A DNA stretch of 64,000 nt from Macrophomina tecta (GCA_024180945.1 JAKSGN010000006.1:1612001-1676000), one strand, 5' to 3'. Positions 22,659 to 34,685 are shown, numbered from the stretch's first letter. The notes: a model not told the origin generated them from the letters alone. Numbers and translations are program-made.

Positions 22659-24783
22659 ATGTCCAGTCCCGCTCTCTCAAGCCGGCCCTCGGGCGAATTC
22701 AGTGATGCCGCTCTGGGAGGAGGCTCTCAGCGCGCAAGTGCCCTATCTACACGCATCTCTGCTGTCCTCTCGGCCTCGTATGCCGACTTGGAGATCCGCG
22801 ATGCTCTCGAGACTCTGGATGCCCGTGGTCTGAAGAATAGCCAGGACATGCGCCGCCAGCTCAGACTAGACGTACAACGCGATGTCGTCCAGTGCAATGG
22901 CGAGATTATCCAGGATTTTGGCCGTGTTGCAGAGGTCCATTTCTCTCCAAGTTGTGGTACAAAGTTCGCGCGCTGACGGCTTCCAGCAACTGCGCCGCGT
23001 GGGAACTGCAATCCAGGCCTTGAACAGGTGCTGTGCCGACATGAGGGCTCAAGTATCATCCGCAAACCACGAAACGAAGCCCATGCTGGAAGAAGCCTCG
23101 ACTTTGATGAGCCAGAAGGCCGACACTGAAAAGAAGCAACGCCTCTTGGATGCCCTCAAGGCGCACTTCATCCTCTCGGACGAGGAGTTGTTTACTCTCA
23201 CCTCCACTACCGAGCCCGTCAACGACGACTTCTTCCAGCTTCTAACGCGAGTGAAGAAGATCCACCACGACAGCCAACTGCTTCTCGGAACAGAAGACCA
23301 GAGGCTCGGCCTGGAGATCCTCGAGCAAAGTTCGAAGCAGCTCAGCTCTGCTAATCAAAAGCTGTATCGTTGGGTTCAGCGCGAATTCAAGACCCTGGAC
23401 CTCGAGAACCCCCAGATCAGCGCCTCTATCCGCCGTGCCCTGCGTGTCCTTGCTGAGAGACCCACTCTGTTCCAGAGTTGCCTTGACTTCTTTGCCGAGG
23501 CCAGGGAGCATACTCTTTCTGACTCCTTCTACAATGCCTTGACCGGCGCCTCTCAACCCGACCTCCACTCCTCCGCTAAGCCTATCGAGTTTTATGCCCA
23601 CGACCCCCTACGATACGTGAGCGACATGCTTGCCTGGGTTCATTCCACCACCGTTTCTGAGCGTGAGGCGCTGGAGGTGCTTTTCATCTCAGAGGGTGAT
23701 GAAATATCCAAGAGCATTCAGCAAGGCCTCGAGAGCGAGCCTTGGTTGCGTGTGGATGGTGAAGAAGGAGAGGCCTTTGACGGGAATAAAGCCCTGCATC
23801 AACTTGTCAGCCGCGACTTGACTGGAGTCGCAAGATTATTAAGACAGCGTATCGAGCAAGTCATCCAGAGTCACGAGGACGCGGTTTTGGTCTTCAAGAT
23901 TGCGAACCTCATCGGCTTTTATCATAACACGTTTTCCAAGCTAGTTGGTACGGACTCGCCGATTCTGGATGTTCTCGCAACCCTGGAAGAGTCCGCCCTA
24001 CGACAGTTCCGTGCAAACATGCGAGATCATGTGGCCAGTGTCCAGAGCGACCTTGCCGTGGCACCGGTGGACCTTGCACCGCCTGACTTCTTGGAAGAAG
24101 CTCTCGAGATGCTCAAGGCACTGCTCAAAAGCTACGACTCATCAATGGCAGCGCTCGACAACCGCGAGAATGGCTTCCAACCAGTTTTGGTTGAGGCGCT
24201 CGACCCCTTCCTCAACGGCTGCAATAATCTGTACAAGAGGCTACAGGAACCAGACAACGATGTTTTCGCCCTTAACTGTCTTCTTGCTGCGCAATCTGCA
24301 TTGACACCTTTCTCCTTCGTGAAAGAGAGGGTTGGGGAGATGGAGGATACAGTGAAGATGCACAAATCGAACCTCACAGCCTCTCAACACAGGTATTTCT
24401 TGCACACTTCCGGCCTCTATCCGCTGAAGGCAGTTCTGTCTGAGCTTTCAGACTCCGAAGAGGATCTCAAGTCAATACCAGGTCTCCCGCAATTCAAGCC
24501 AGAAACCCTCGTGAATGCGCGGGGGCAACTGGATGACTTCCTGCCGTCTGCGTTGATGGATGCCATGGACAACATAAAGAAACTACGGAACACGAAGATG
24601 GTCCAAGAGATCACTGAAGCGGCGGCCGAGAAGTTCTGTGAAGACTTTGAATTCGTGGAAAGTAGGATCCTGGCAGCGGATAACTTAAGGGTGGTTGAGA
24701 ACGGCGCAGACGAGCCGTCAGCTCCAAGTCTGAGAGAGCTTTTCCCACGCACGAGTGGAGAGATCAGAGTGCTCCTGAGCTAG
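22659..24783 (+). CDS. COG6: Conserved oligomeric Golgi complex subunit 6
   Basis: Subunit of the COG tether that captures retrograde vesicles at the Golgi. Exons are 22659-22934 and 22987-24783 (690 residues, the usual length). After a disordered Ser-rich start come family signatures: [118 protein letters not shown] and [20 protein letters not shown]. The protein is helical with no membrane segment, as expected for a peripheral complex. The 52-nt intron junction (AE|QLRR) is exact in frame. Its 3' end is 169 bp from the convergent BolA-like gene. Confidence 0.95.
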
Positions 24784-24952
24784 TTGCAGATACCCCTTAG
24801 ATAATATATTTTCGCCGCTCCATTGCTGGCATCTCTCGTTACGCGCGCATCCCATGTTTGTAACACCGGCCGGGACATGCCAAGATATAATCTCCCATTT
24901 TTCCAATACCACATATTAACCGAACAAGACTTGAAGAGACCGCAGTGGCAGC

Positions 24953-25284
24953 TCAAGCCTGAGCCTTCTTCTTCTCCCACTCCTCGGGGGTGTGGCACTT
25001 GGGTGTCCAGGCATGAATGGCGGCGATCTGCTCCTTCAAGGCAGCATTGACCAGGCGATGGCGGGCAAGAGTTGTTTTCTTCTCGAATTGCGGGGAAACT
25101 ATTATGGCTTCGAACATCTGGCCACAGCCACCTATCGGAACCAAGACGTTAGTAGGTGACACGGATTAAATATGCCAGGAGGATGTGTACCTGAAAGGTC
25201 GGCTATTTCAACGTGAACAGCGCCAACTTTTTCCTCCAGAAGAGCCTTCAAGGACTCGGGTGTGACGCCAGAAGAGGCACTCAT
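24953..25284 (-). CDS. BolA-like protein
   Basis: Small (90-residue) BolA/IbaG family protein; such proteins pair with monothiol glutaredoxins in iron-sulfur cluster handling and iron sensing. Exons are 25284-25191 and 25131-24953. The fold is recognisable: PESLKALLEEKVGAVHVEIA, then DLSGGCGQMFEAIIVSPQFE, the KTTLARHRLVNAALKEQI helix with the conserved Arg-His, and a C-terminal AIHAWTPKCHTPEEWEKKK. The cysteine in SGGCGQ is at the position that marks the Bol2/BolA2-type (cytosolic) members. There is no N-terminal targeting extension, which agrees with a cytosolic location. The divergent NIF3-family gene starts 245 bp away. Confidence 0.9.
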
Positions 25285-25529
25285 GTCGGGCAGCTGAACG
25301 GAGAATCGCAGAAGGGTGCGGATTCTAGAATGGGGGGCAGAGAGGGGCGGATCAGATAAGTGACGCGGCGGGGAGGAAAAGCTGGGCGCGAGCCCCGCTG
25401 ACGTGACCCTTGATCCGATGGACACCGCCAAGGCCCTTATCGATATCCGTATCCGCACAGCCTCTGAAGCTTCAGCCCGCCGCCAACACCACCGTCCTAG
25501 CTTCTTCGTCATCAATCTCGACTAAATTA

Positions 25530-26955
25530 ATGTTTACCACTACAATCCGTCGATCATTCACGATGAGCTCTACTGTCACCTCCGCACCCTTCTCCAGGGC
25601 TGTAGTCAATGCCATGCGCAAGCTGTACGATCTAGCCTATCACGACCATTTATACTCCTTGCTTACATTCTGCTATCAGTTATCCTGAGGCGCTGGCAGA
25701 CAGGAGCTGGGATAACACCGGGTGTAGGTTGTTTCGACTATGCGCATCGAGCTATCTCACTCATACCATACAGTGCTTCTCGAAGCTCCGTTCGACCCGC
25801 TGAGACGGAACAAAAACTCCGTCCTTCTCACGGTGGATCTCACCAAGGCCGTCGCGGACGAGGCCATTGAACGCAATGCTTCTATCGTAGTCGCTTACCG
25901 TCAGCATCCTGTTCGCTAAACAGCTTGGTAACAACTACTGACAAGGCTCAAGCGTAGATCCGATCATCTTCAGAGGACTCAAATCATTGACCCTCGCCAA
26001 CAGCCAGCAACAGTCCCTGCTAAGACTTGCTGCAAAGGGTATTAGCGTAAGTTTATGCAAATAGCTGTTATTGCGTGACTTTCTCATGAGGTTGCTGCAG
26101 GTCTATTGCCCCCACACTGCTGTCGATGCCGCTCCTGGTGGGTTGGGTGATTGGTTAGCAGACATTGTCACGGGGACCCCGGCCGATTCCTCAGAGCAAT
26201 CATCAATCAGGAGTGCACAACCCTCTCCTCCTCCTACAGGTTCTTCAGAAAGAGTTGACCCGTTCTCGGAGAAGAAGCCTTTGTACACGTTGCGCCATCA
26301 TCCTTCGAGGAGCGTAAGCTCCCTGCAGATCGGTGGCCTCAAGTTGTAGGTAAATTCTCTCGTGTCATCGGCCCCAAATTCTGATATCTCGAACAGTGGT
26401 AAGACTGCCCACACGCGTCAAGCCATCACCCCCGTCACCACCGTGCCTGGCGTCGAGGGAGCGGGCATGGGCCGCATAGTGCGCTTCGTGACACCTCAAC
26501 CTCTCACTTCCATCCTTGAGCGCATCGGTCAAGGCCTGGGTGATCCCAAGGGTTTCCCCATCGCCATCCCTCAATCTAGCTCTGTCGATGAGATTGAGAT
26601 CTCAAGTGTTGGCATCTGCGCTGGTAGCGGTGGGTCGCTGTTCTCTGGCATCGACGTTGACCTTCTCTTCACGGGAGAGCTATCGCACCACGAAGCCCTT
26701 GCCGCTATTGAGAAGGGCCAGGTGGTCATCACGCTATTCCATTCAAACACAGAAAGAGGCTATCTTCACAGTATTATGAAGGACCAGCTTCACGAAGCCG
26801 TCACTGATGAGTGGGAGTACTTGAGGGCAGAGGAGAAGGGGAAGCCTGGACTCGAAGAAGCGGAGATTGCGGCGCTCGAAGATGCATCCGTCGAGGTAGA
26901 GGTTAGTGAGAGAGACAGAGACCCGTACGGCATCATCATCGCCCAGGAGCAGTAA
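25530..26955 (+). CDS. NIF3-family dinuclear-metal-fold protein
   Basis: Member of the conserved NIF3/YbgI/GTP cyclohydrolase I type 2 group; the cellular role is unsettled. Six exons: 25530-25624, 25680-25723, 25774-25899, 25958-26045 or 26046 (phase favours 26046), 26101-26345 and 26397-26955 (385 residues). The N-terminus FTTTIRRSF may be a mitochondrial presequence if the ATG at 25530 is used; the ATG at 25563 would give MSSTVTSAPF instead. Family markers are YPEALADRSWDNTG, ERNASIVVAYHPIIFRG, the metal-site CPHTAVDAAPGGLGDWLAD, ICAGSGGSLF and TGELSHHEALAA with HSNTERGYL. All five introns are 49-58 nt. Confident family call; start codon unsure. Confidence 0.9.
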
Positions 26956-27349
26956 AAAGACGAATGCGCCGGCGAAGGCGTGACTGATTGGTTTGGATAG
27001 TATGTGATTCATCGGTGGCCTAGAGGACGAGCAATACGCACCATGAAATACAGAAAATTTTGCCAATGTGCGGCCGCTATCGCATATATCATCCCCGGAT
27101 GATTCACGGCTTCTCGAGATAAGATTTCCGCAATGCAATATAGGACTCTCACAAAGGGGCGATGTCAGGGTCCAGGGTGACGGTCGGCGTTGCTCGCTTA
27201 TCGCTTATCGGGCTGGCGATACACTGCCCCCGGCCCGCACAATTCGAAATAGCACAGAGAAGTGCGCCTCATCGAAACACGCCCGCGACGACCGCCCGAC
27301 CGACAACACCCACCCCTTCCCTCTCACGAACCCACCAAATAACCCAAAA
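26956..27349. other. Intergenic: NIF3 3' region and eS28 promoter
   Basis: No gene seen. The last 100 bp before the eS28 start is CA-rich, as is common in fungal ribosomal-protein leaders. Confidence 0.5.
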
Positions 27350-27825
27350 ATGGATTCCGCCAAGGTCCCTGTCAAGCTCGTCAAGGTCACCCGCGTGCTC
27401 GGCCGCACCGGTAAGCCTTTTCCGTCGAATATGCATCAGCGCGCACGCACGGAGGCGAGGATACAGAGGCTGACGCTGCATGTTTGATTTTGCAGGCTCC
27501 CGTGGTGGTGTGACCCAGGTCCGCGTTGAGTTCATGGACGACACTGTAAGTTGCAATTCCCAGAAAGAGAATGGCAGAAATCGAGGAAACAGTTGGCTAA
27601 CGGCGCTTTTATAGACCCGTAGCATCATCCGCAACGTCAAGGGTCCCGGTGAGCAGACGTCCTTTCTCCGATTTGGAACCTTTCGCTATCGAAAAGCGAG
27701 AGTCAAGCGCTCGAGCACATGGGATAAGAAGACAAGACTAACAAGTTCGGTTTCACACAACAGTTCGCGAGAACGACATTCTCTGCCTGCTCGAGTCCGA
27801 GCGTGAGGCCAGGAGGCTGCGTTAA
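27350..27825 (+). CDS. RPS28: 40S ribosomal protein S28 (eS28)
   Basis: Small-subunit ribosomal protein near the mRNA exit channel. Exons are 27350-27410, 27496-27545, 27615-27648 and 27764-27825 (68 residues, the standard length). The product begins MDSAKVPVKLVKVTRVLGRT, contains GSRGGVTQVRVEFMDD and TRSIIRNVKGPVRENDIL, and ends LLESEREARRLR, as the family does. Introns take 56 percent of the gene. I looked for C/D-box snoRNA signals in the 85- and 115-nt introns and saw no matched C and D boxes. Confidence 0.98.
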
Positions 27826-28879
27826 GCGGTCCCAGCTGCGATCAGCTGGTAGGGGAGGGTAAAAGAGAGGCCACGACATGAAGGGAAAAAAGATACATAT
27901 GTGGGACTCTTGGACTAAGAGAGGATGAACGAAATCTCGGGCTGGTGGAGAGAGGGAAACGTGGGCAGGAAAGAAAACAGTCCCTCGGTCGCGACACACG
28001 ATTCCGAAAGGATGCCCCCGGTATACATTATGGCTTGACTGGAAGAGTCATTCCATATAGGTGCTCATTCAAACAATGGTCACCTTTTTCCAGCGTCCCA
28101 GCAAAGAAACTTCCTGAGCTCTCGCCTATTTCTCGCTCGTTGGTATCCAAAATGTCCCGTCAATATCTCCTACGAAAAGCCCTCTGTCTTCGATGCCAGA
28201 AAGGAATTGCAACGATTTGTCTGCTACAACCACCATCGTCCCCAATCCAACCGAGTCGCCGCTTTCCTGCAAAAGTTATGCTTATTCTTGAATCCCCTTG
28301 CCGCACCTCTGATAAAATTGACCTTACTTAGCCCACCTATAAAGTTACTACTTCGCTCACATATTAATATTCATCAATCTCGACTCGCAGCGTTTCCCAA
28401 TTCCACCTCTACTTCAACAACGCTCGACTCTGCGCATCTGAAGACAAATCCACTCTGGCCGAGACCTCACACATATTTTGTTGAGGCTCCGACTTAGTTC
28501 TCATCAGTGGGTGACAATGTTTGTAGTAGATCGAATTCTGATTGCGAACGTCTAGCACCCTCGTGGAGATGCAACGCCACGCGCAGCCTAGGTGCGGCAT
28601 GCGGGTGGTAGAAATGGGCGCGGAACGCTGCTCAACGCATTCTCGCCGGCAATGATGGATCAGGCCGAGTCCGAGACTCATAAGGCTCTGCGACTCGCGG
28701 TATACACTGCTGGCCGACGACGCAGAAAGTTGGATTAATGGAGCAAAAAGATAGAGGAATAAAAAAGGAATAAAAAAAATTATTCCGATTACCCGATCAA
28801 GATGCCCGCTGATGATCGAAGACGTAAACGAACTATTGCCCAGCCCTTACTGCCGACCCTGTACCACGCTTGAAAGACC
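27826..28879. other. Intergenic, convergent
   Basis: About 1 kb between eS28 and the SigF/NTF2-like gene. Only short, low-complexity open frames occur. A run of A-rich sequence (28755-28785) fits 3' UTR. Nothing else is seen. Confidence 0.55.
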
Positions 28880-29779
28880 TCACAAATACTTCTCCTCAAT
28901 CTTCCCTGCCAAACTCTGGGGCACGTCGTCCCCCCACAAGCCCCCGCCCTGGTGAAAGCGCTCCAGCAACGGCGTGACCGGCGACAGCGCAACCGTGCCC
29001 AGCACGCAGAACAGCGTCGCCGCGAACTGCCAGATCCACACGACCAGGAAGCCGCCGAACCAGACGAACCGCACGAACTCACTCGTCTGGTACAGGTCGT
29101 TCTGCGCGGTGATGTAGTACTTGCCACCGCCCCTCGCATGCCCGTTGGTGCTGGACCGCGACGACGGGACATGATCGAGATGCAGGACGGTGACGAGCGT
29201 CACCGGCGCCGCGTAGAACGGAATGATCCAGATACGGAAGATCTGGGAGATGTGCACGTACAGCAGAAGGTTGTTTTTGTCGAAGGCTGATGGTACCACC
29301 CACGGAGGTGTGAGGTTAGCCTAAAGGGTTTTTGTTGGTCGGTAGCATGCAAGGGGGAGGAGGCCATGCGATAGTATGGGAACATCCCAGTCCACCACCA
29401 CCAACAACAACAACAACAGCAGCCACCGAACCCCAGCGGTCGCAATTGCTGGGGGGCAAAGGGGAAGGAAGAACGAAGAATCCATCTTACCGACGGAATT
29501 GACCCGCATGTCGATGCGCGGGCTCATGATCTTGTACCAGCGGTAGATGTACAAGATCAGGGCGCGCGAGTTGGCGAACTTGCCCGTGCGGCAAAAAGGG
29601 TGTGTGAAGGAGGCGTCCCGCGTGAAGTACTTTTCGATCGCCTGCCGCTGGACGTCCGGCGGCGTCTGCGTGAGAAGGTGGATCACCTCCGGGATTTCTT
29701 TCTCTGTATGGAGAGCGCCGTGTATTAGCTGCTGTTCGCGATGATGCTGCCTTGCCATGTCCTCACCTGGGTTCTCCAT
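28880..29779 (-). CDS. SigF-like NTF2-like domain protein, membrane-associated, function unknown
   Basis: Exons are 29779-29767, 29703-29491 and 29286-28880 (210 residues). A 13-nt first exon encodes MENP and is joined to EKEIPEVIHLLTQTPP. The NTF2-like part has KYFTRDASFTHPFCRTGKF, IYRWYKIMSPRIDMRVNSV and AFDKNNLLLYVHISQIFRIW, followed by FYAAPVTLVTVLHL. A hydrophobic segment (FVWFGGFLVVWIWQFAATLF) lies near the C-terminus. This matches a family present once in many filamentous ascomycetes, annotated only by its NTF2-like fold. The second intron is long (204 nt) and carries tandem CCA/CAA repeats at about 29390-29425. The family call rests on remembered homologues; the structure is well supported by phase. 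Confidence 0.85.
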
Positions 29780-30282
29780 TGCTGGCGCACGGGAAAAAAA
29801 GGGTGAGATGTGAGAGGGGGCTGCTACAGGGTGAAAAGCAGTGCCTCAGTTCTTGCTCAACTTGCTAGCAGGGGGCGACGCGAAGCTGCCGCGTCGTTCC
29901 CGAGCACATGGAAGGAGAACAGCGCACGCCTGACGTCATGGGATCAACAAGTTATGATCTTCACATGCAAAACACCATATAGCTCCCGTGCCGTCCCGAG
30001 TCATGCAGGTAGATTCCATCATTGCGACTTATGCTGTCGAGTGGGGTATGTACTTATATCCTTTCCCCAACAGCATTGGCATAAAGTAGCATCTTGGTGT
30101 CGCAAATTGAATTGGCCTACTTCCCGTCCATATGAAGGAGCGTGATAAATAATATATATACAGTTTATTTTGATAGCGTATGCCCCTCTATTGTTCACGC
30201 CAAGGTCCATTACAATCGCCATTAGTTATACCAATACAGTCATGAAGCCCCTACTTGCCCAGCCGACCTTCTCCACAACTGC
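29780..30282. other. Intergenic: NTF2-like promoter and TM9 3' region
   Basis: No gene seen. The TM9-proximal 150 bp is AT-rich (AATAATATATATAC at 30147-30160), consistent with a 3' end. Confidence 0.5.
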
Positions 30283-32330
30283 TTAATCCACCTTGATAGA
30301 TGAATAGATCTTGAGCACAAAGAGCCATGAAGCAAAGAACCCAAGAGTGCCTGTAAGGTTGTGTCAGTGACTGCGCGAGTTACCAAGCGGTCAATTGTGC
30401 ACTTACCGCTCAGTACGAAGAACAACACGCTGATGAGAGCGCTGTATCCAAGATAGAGCACCCCGCTGGTCCAGCTACCAAACGTCAAGACCTTTGCCCA
30501 GTACAGCAGAGCGTAAGCAAACACGTAGCCCGCACTTGCGCCAGCCGTACAGAATGCTCTCCACTGCCAATGGTAATTCTCCGCGCACAACAAAAAGTAG
30601 ATCATCAGCACCGTAACCGCCGCGCAGGTAATGATCATGAGACCGTAGCAAAGGAACAAGAATCCAAACATGTAGTAAACCTTGTTGACCCAGATGCTGT
30701 TCATCACGAAGTAGAGCTCAACGAAGATGGCCCCGAATGGAAGGACACCGACGATGAGCATGCTGGGCAGTGGTCGAAGGTATCCTGACGTGGGCGGGAT
30801 TTGGCGCGGAATCTGATTCGTCCGTACAGGTGTTTCGATCGCCTTATGCTTGAATCCCAGCCATGAGCCAGCAAGCGATAGTGGGACGCTGATCAAGAAC
30901 CATATAAGGACGAGCGCAAGCATGGTACCAAAGGGAACTGCTCCACTAGCCTGCCTGGCCCACACGAAAAGGTTCAGGAGGAAGAAAGTAGAGAAGACAA
31001 CGGCAGGCAGCGCAACAGGGGTGTATACGAAGTTCTGCTTCCACTTATCGCCGTGGAAGAACTTGTAAACGCGAGATGAAGCGTATCCACCAACAAACCC
31101 AAAGATGGTGTAAAGGAGAAGCATGACCGTGCCAAGAGATCCGCGGTTCGAAGGAGAGAGGAACCCGAAGAGAGCGAAGACTATACTGAAGTTAGCTTCG
31201 TGTGCAGGCCAGTTATGAGCTGGAGCAATCTTACCAATGGTAAAGCCAGTCATCATGAAAAGCTGCGCGCCGTTACCGATGAGAACGCTCAAAAACAGAG
31301 GGTTCTTGGGAGGCCTAAAGACGTCACCATGGACCAGTTTCCACCCAGAGTCCTCCTGAACACCCTCCTCAACGGCGCTGGTCCCTGACAAATCCTCAAG
31401 CGCAAACTGCTCCAAGCGGTTGTATCTTGCAATATCCTTCTTAAGCGTCCGGACAAGGATGGTGGCAACCATTGTGACCAAGAATACCACAATCACCGCA
31501 GAATTGACCAGCGAGAACCAGTGGATCTTGGGATCGTAGACATGGAGATACTTGTCCCAGCGAGTGGCGAAGGGCGTCGCGGATGGCCTCCAGTACACGC
31601 TGTAGGTGAAGAGCACAGATGTATTCTCCGACTCCGAGAGTTCAATAGGCTTTGGCTCACCACAATCAGCCTTCTCCTCGTTGATCATCTTCGCCTCGCC
31701 CATGGAGCGCGAATCCACCAATATGCCGACAACTCTGTATTGATCCGGCCCAGCCTCGTGATAATCAATGAGAATATCGTAATGATTGTTCAGGATCGGC
31801 TTCCCATCCTGGACAGACCCCAGCGCAAACCCAGGGCTATAGAAATTAGTATTATCGTTTGGATCATGCTTCAGCTGGCCGGCGGGTAGACCGTCGATTA
31901 GCCAGTTCAAGTTGTAATTCTGCTGTATCCTCTTGTTGACGAACTCGGCATCCCGCGGCGCATACGTCTGCTCCCGACATGCGATTTTACACGTCTCGTT
32001 CTTCCGCATGTTGAGTTCGAAGGGCGAGGTCTGTATCCGGTCACCGAACAGAATGCTCCCCAGGGATTCGGAGACGTATTTGGGTCCGCCGCTCGGCTGG
32101 CAGAAATGGAAGGCATCGTGGTAATAGTCGAAGGAGAAGACGGAGCGCACTTGTGAATCGTCCTGGGAATTGGCCGGCGTCAGGTGGTTTACCAGCAGTG
32201 GCACTTTGTCCCCTTCTTTGTAGGAGGTCGGCAGGACTCCGGGGAGGTAGAATGCGGCCGCTGGCGAAGGCGCGAGGAGTAGTAGCGCCGACAGCGCGGA
32301 AGCAGGAGAGCGAATGCCTTCGAGGCGCAT
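30283..32330 (-). CDS. Transmembrane 9 superfamily (EMP70/nonaspanin) protein
   Basis: Nine-spanning protein of Golgi and endosomal membranes. Exons are 32330-31235, 31180-30407 and 30350-30283 (645 residues). MRLEGIRSPASALSALLLLA is a signal peptide and FYLPGVLPTSYKEGDKVPLL the family N-terminus of the lumenal domain. The membrane part contains TMVATILVRTLKKDIARYN, FGFLSPSNRGSLGTVMLLLY, GGYASSRVYKFFHGDKWKQN, PLPSMLIVGVLPFGAIFVEL, MNSIWVNKVYYMFGFLFL and AENYHWQWRAFCTAGASAGY. It ends FVLKIYSSIKVD, the family's C-terminal lysine-based Golgi-retention signal. Intron 1 (54 nt, 31234-31181) can be read through in frame only in its unspliced form. A competing acceptor five bases upstream would create a stop, so the correct acceptor is TATAG. 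A GTG-initiated upstream frame to 32564 is probably leader. Confidence 0.95.
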
Positions 32331-32889
32331 GGCAAGTGGAGCGGCGCCGGTGCCGAGGAAAGGGCTTTGAGGCTGTCTGACGGGGCAGCAACTCGCGGCT
32401 GGCCGTGGACTCCTCGGCGCGCGGAGGGAGGCTGGCGGCGGACTCGATGGATGGATGGGTGAAGAGGAGGCGAAATGCTGATGGCGAGCAGGATAGATTC
32501 CCCACAGCTCTGGGCGGGCGGGCTCAGGAAGGGTGCTGCTGTGGAAGGGGTGGGCAGCGTTCACGGAGGAGGATGAGGTATGGAGAGGTTGAAAGCTGTC
32601 ACTTGCAACCCGGAGCTTCGCCGGCTAGCCTTAAGGATCGGCGTCATCAGCCACGCGTAATGCCACACCTCGGCGGCAGACCCTTGTCCGCGGCGGCTTC
32701 TGGGCGTGTCTGTGAACAAGGGAACATGCGCCATTCACCATTTCATCGTCGCTATGTGCATACTACGTGAGCTGCCTCTTCTGCCCGCAGCCAGGTAAAC
32801 TCAGAACAACCTCCGTCGATGCTTCGGGAAACGCAGATATGATATCACAGGCATAGAAACATGAAAAAGAGGAAAGATGCCGTCCAGCC
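32331..32889. other. Intergenic: TM9 promoter and NCS-1 3' region
   Basis: The 240 bp nearest TM9 are open in frame but lack an ATG; this is read as 5' leader. No other gene is seen. Confidence 0.5.
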
Positions 32890-33996
32890 TCACACCAGCC
32901 CATCATACAGCGACAGAGCAGACACAATTGTCTCGTCCCGCTTGGAGCCCTCCTTGAACTCGGCCATGTCCAGGCTGCCATTCTCATCCTTGTCCATCAT
33001 GCGGAAGATCTTGCGCACGCGCTTCTCTGGCGTGTCCTCGTCCTCCGGCAGCTTGACCATCGAGCCGACCTGTGCAAGCCGTCAGCTTTGTTCCGCCCAC
33101 CTGCCTGCCCAAGACTCACCATCTTGTATATAGCCTCCACGATTGCCAGCATCTCGTCGTAGCTGATCTTGCCGTCGCCATCGATGTCGTACAGCTGGAA
33201 TGCCCAATCCAGCTTGTCTTCCATCTTTCCTCTGCTTGTGACGCTCAGCGCACAAATAAACTCTTTGAAGTCGATCGAGCCCGACTTGTCGGCATCGAAG
33301 ACGTTGAACACGTAGTCGGCGAATGATGACGGGTCACCGAATGGGAAAAACTGCTTGTAGATTTTCTGGAACTCTTCCTTGGTGAGCATGCCCGAGGGGC
33401 AGTCCTTCAGGAAGCCTAGCGGATGCCGATCAACAACGGGACTGGTTTCAAACGGCCCTGCGTGTACGTACCCTTGTACCATTGCTGTAGCTCTTTCTTG
33501 TCGAAGTGGGTGGCCTTCTGAAGATCGCTCAGCTCCTGCTGGGTGAGCTTGCTCTGGCTATGAAGGTGCACAATTAGCCGCGCGTCCGCCAGCATCACGC
33601 GTGCAATGTAGGTATGTGCAGCTCATGTCGGTGGCGGCGCGGTCCGCCATGTAGCCGCCGTGCTCGCATGTGGCAGGAACTGAGAATGGAGCCGCCGCGC
33701 ATCCGGCCAGGCAGCACGCGGATGTGGTCACGGTGGTGCAGGAAGTGTACGGGAGCCGCGCGAGGACGCGGCGGCGGCGGCGGCGGCGGGAGCGGTCAAA
33801 GTGGCCGACAGTCGCCCTCTTGAGCCGGTGGTGAGCGCGGGGCAGGCGGAAGTGCAGTCCCCGGCACGGCGGACCAGGTGCGAGCGGAGGCATTGTATGG
33901 CGGAGACGTGATCAGGGGCGGTTGCGGGAGGTCGGGGGCCGCGCGAAGCATGTCAAGAGCAAGGCAAAGAAAACAGCGTACTTACGATTTGCCCAT
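32890..33996 (-). CDS. NCS1: Neuronal calcium sensor 1 / frequenin
   Basis: Myristoylated calcium sensor that in fungi activates phosphatidylinositol 4-kinase and supports calcium tolerance and growth. Exons are 33996-33986, 33557-33472, 33415-33120 and 33069-32890 (190 residues, exactly the family length). The start [13 protein letters not shown] is a myristoylation signal made by joining an 11-nt first exon. EF-hands: a degenerate first ([12 protein letters not shown]) and three calcium loops, [26 protein letters not shown] and [13 protein letters not shown]. The C-terminus is [10 protein letters not shown]. Intron 1 is unusually long for this window (428 nt) and includes a (CGG)n run at 33769-33790. 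The divergent partner is MED4. Confidence 0.96.
33769..33790 (+). repeat. (CGG)n trinucleotide run in NCS1 intron 1
   Basis: About seven tandem CGG units on +, within the 428-nt first intron of NCS1 on the opposite strand. Confidence 0.8.
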
Positions 33997-34685
33997 GACG
34001 GCGGCTGCCAAGCGTGGTGTCGAGCGAAGTCGCGGCGGGACGGGCTTGGGTTGGGCGCGATAGGGAGGACGATCTGCACGTCGGGCGGCTTCGCAGGAGA
34101 AAAGAGTGCGGGCAGGCGAGGCTGGAGAGGTTAAGAAATGTGGCGGTTCGCGCAGGCTGACGGCTCTGGTGAAGGGTGAAGGTGGGAGATCCCAGCGCGG
34201 GGTCTTGGGCTGAGGCGCAGCAGGCGGGTGGAAGGCTACGTCAAGCACAGGCACCAGAGCAGAAAAGTCGCGTGGAGGCCGCTGGAGTGTGCGGGCGGCG
34301 GCGAGTCGTGCATTATCTGCTGGTCTGGCCGCACCTGGCACCCTGCCCTGCCGGAACTTGCTTGTGGTTGTGTTTGGCCGGCTGCCAGAGGGGCTGCAGC
34401 CGATTAGCGCACGCTTCGATCGAGCCCAGCCCTTCGTTCCCACGCCGTGCTGGTGCAGCCTGCCGCCTGCCGCCTGCCGCCTCAGGCACTCCCGGCTCCT
34501 GCCAGCTGCCCTCCGTCCCGCACACGGCCCCGGCGTCCGCCCACTGGCAAGCTCCGCCGCGCTGTCACACCTGCGCGCGCTTCGGCGACGCCGACCACCA
34601 CCTGCACGTCACCAGCCCCGGTCCGCGCGCCCACGTCCAAAACCGTCGAGCTCCGGCCTGCCCTTTGCTTCAGCACTGCCGGACA
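33997..34685. other. Divergent NCS1/MED4 promoter region
   Basis: GC-rich. A short tandem of CCTGCCG units occurs at about 34459-34481. Long open frames on both strands here reflect GC content, not coding. Confidence 0.5.

Noticed and set aside
27411..27763. snoRNA in eS28 introns
   Set aside because: Ribosomal-protein introns often host C/D snoRNAs, but no paired C (RTGATGA) and D (CTGA) boxes are visible.
31181..31234. Continuous reading through TM9 intron 1
   Set aside because: The extra 18 residues break the conserved TIVFALFGFL helix and the stretch has donor, branch-like and acceptor sites.
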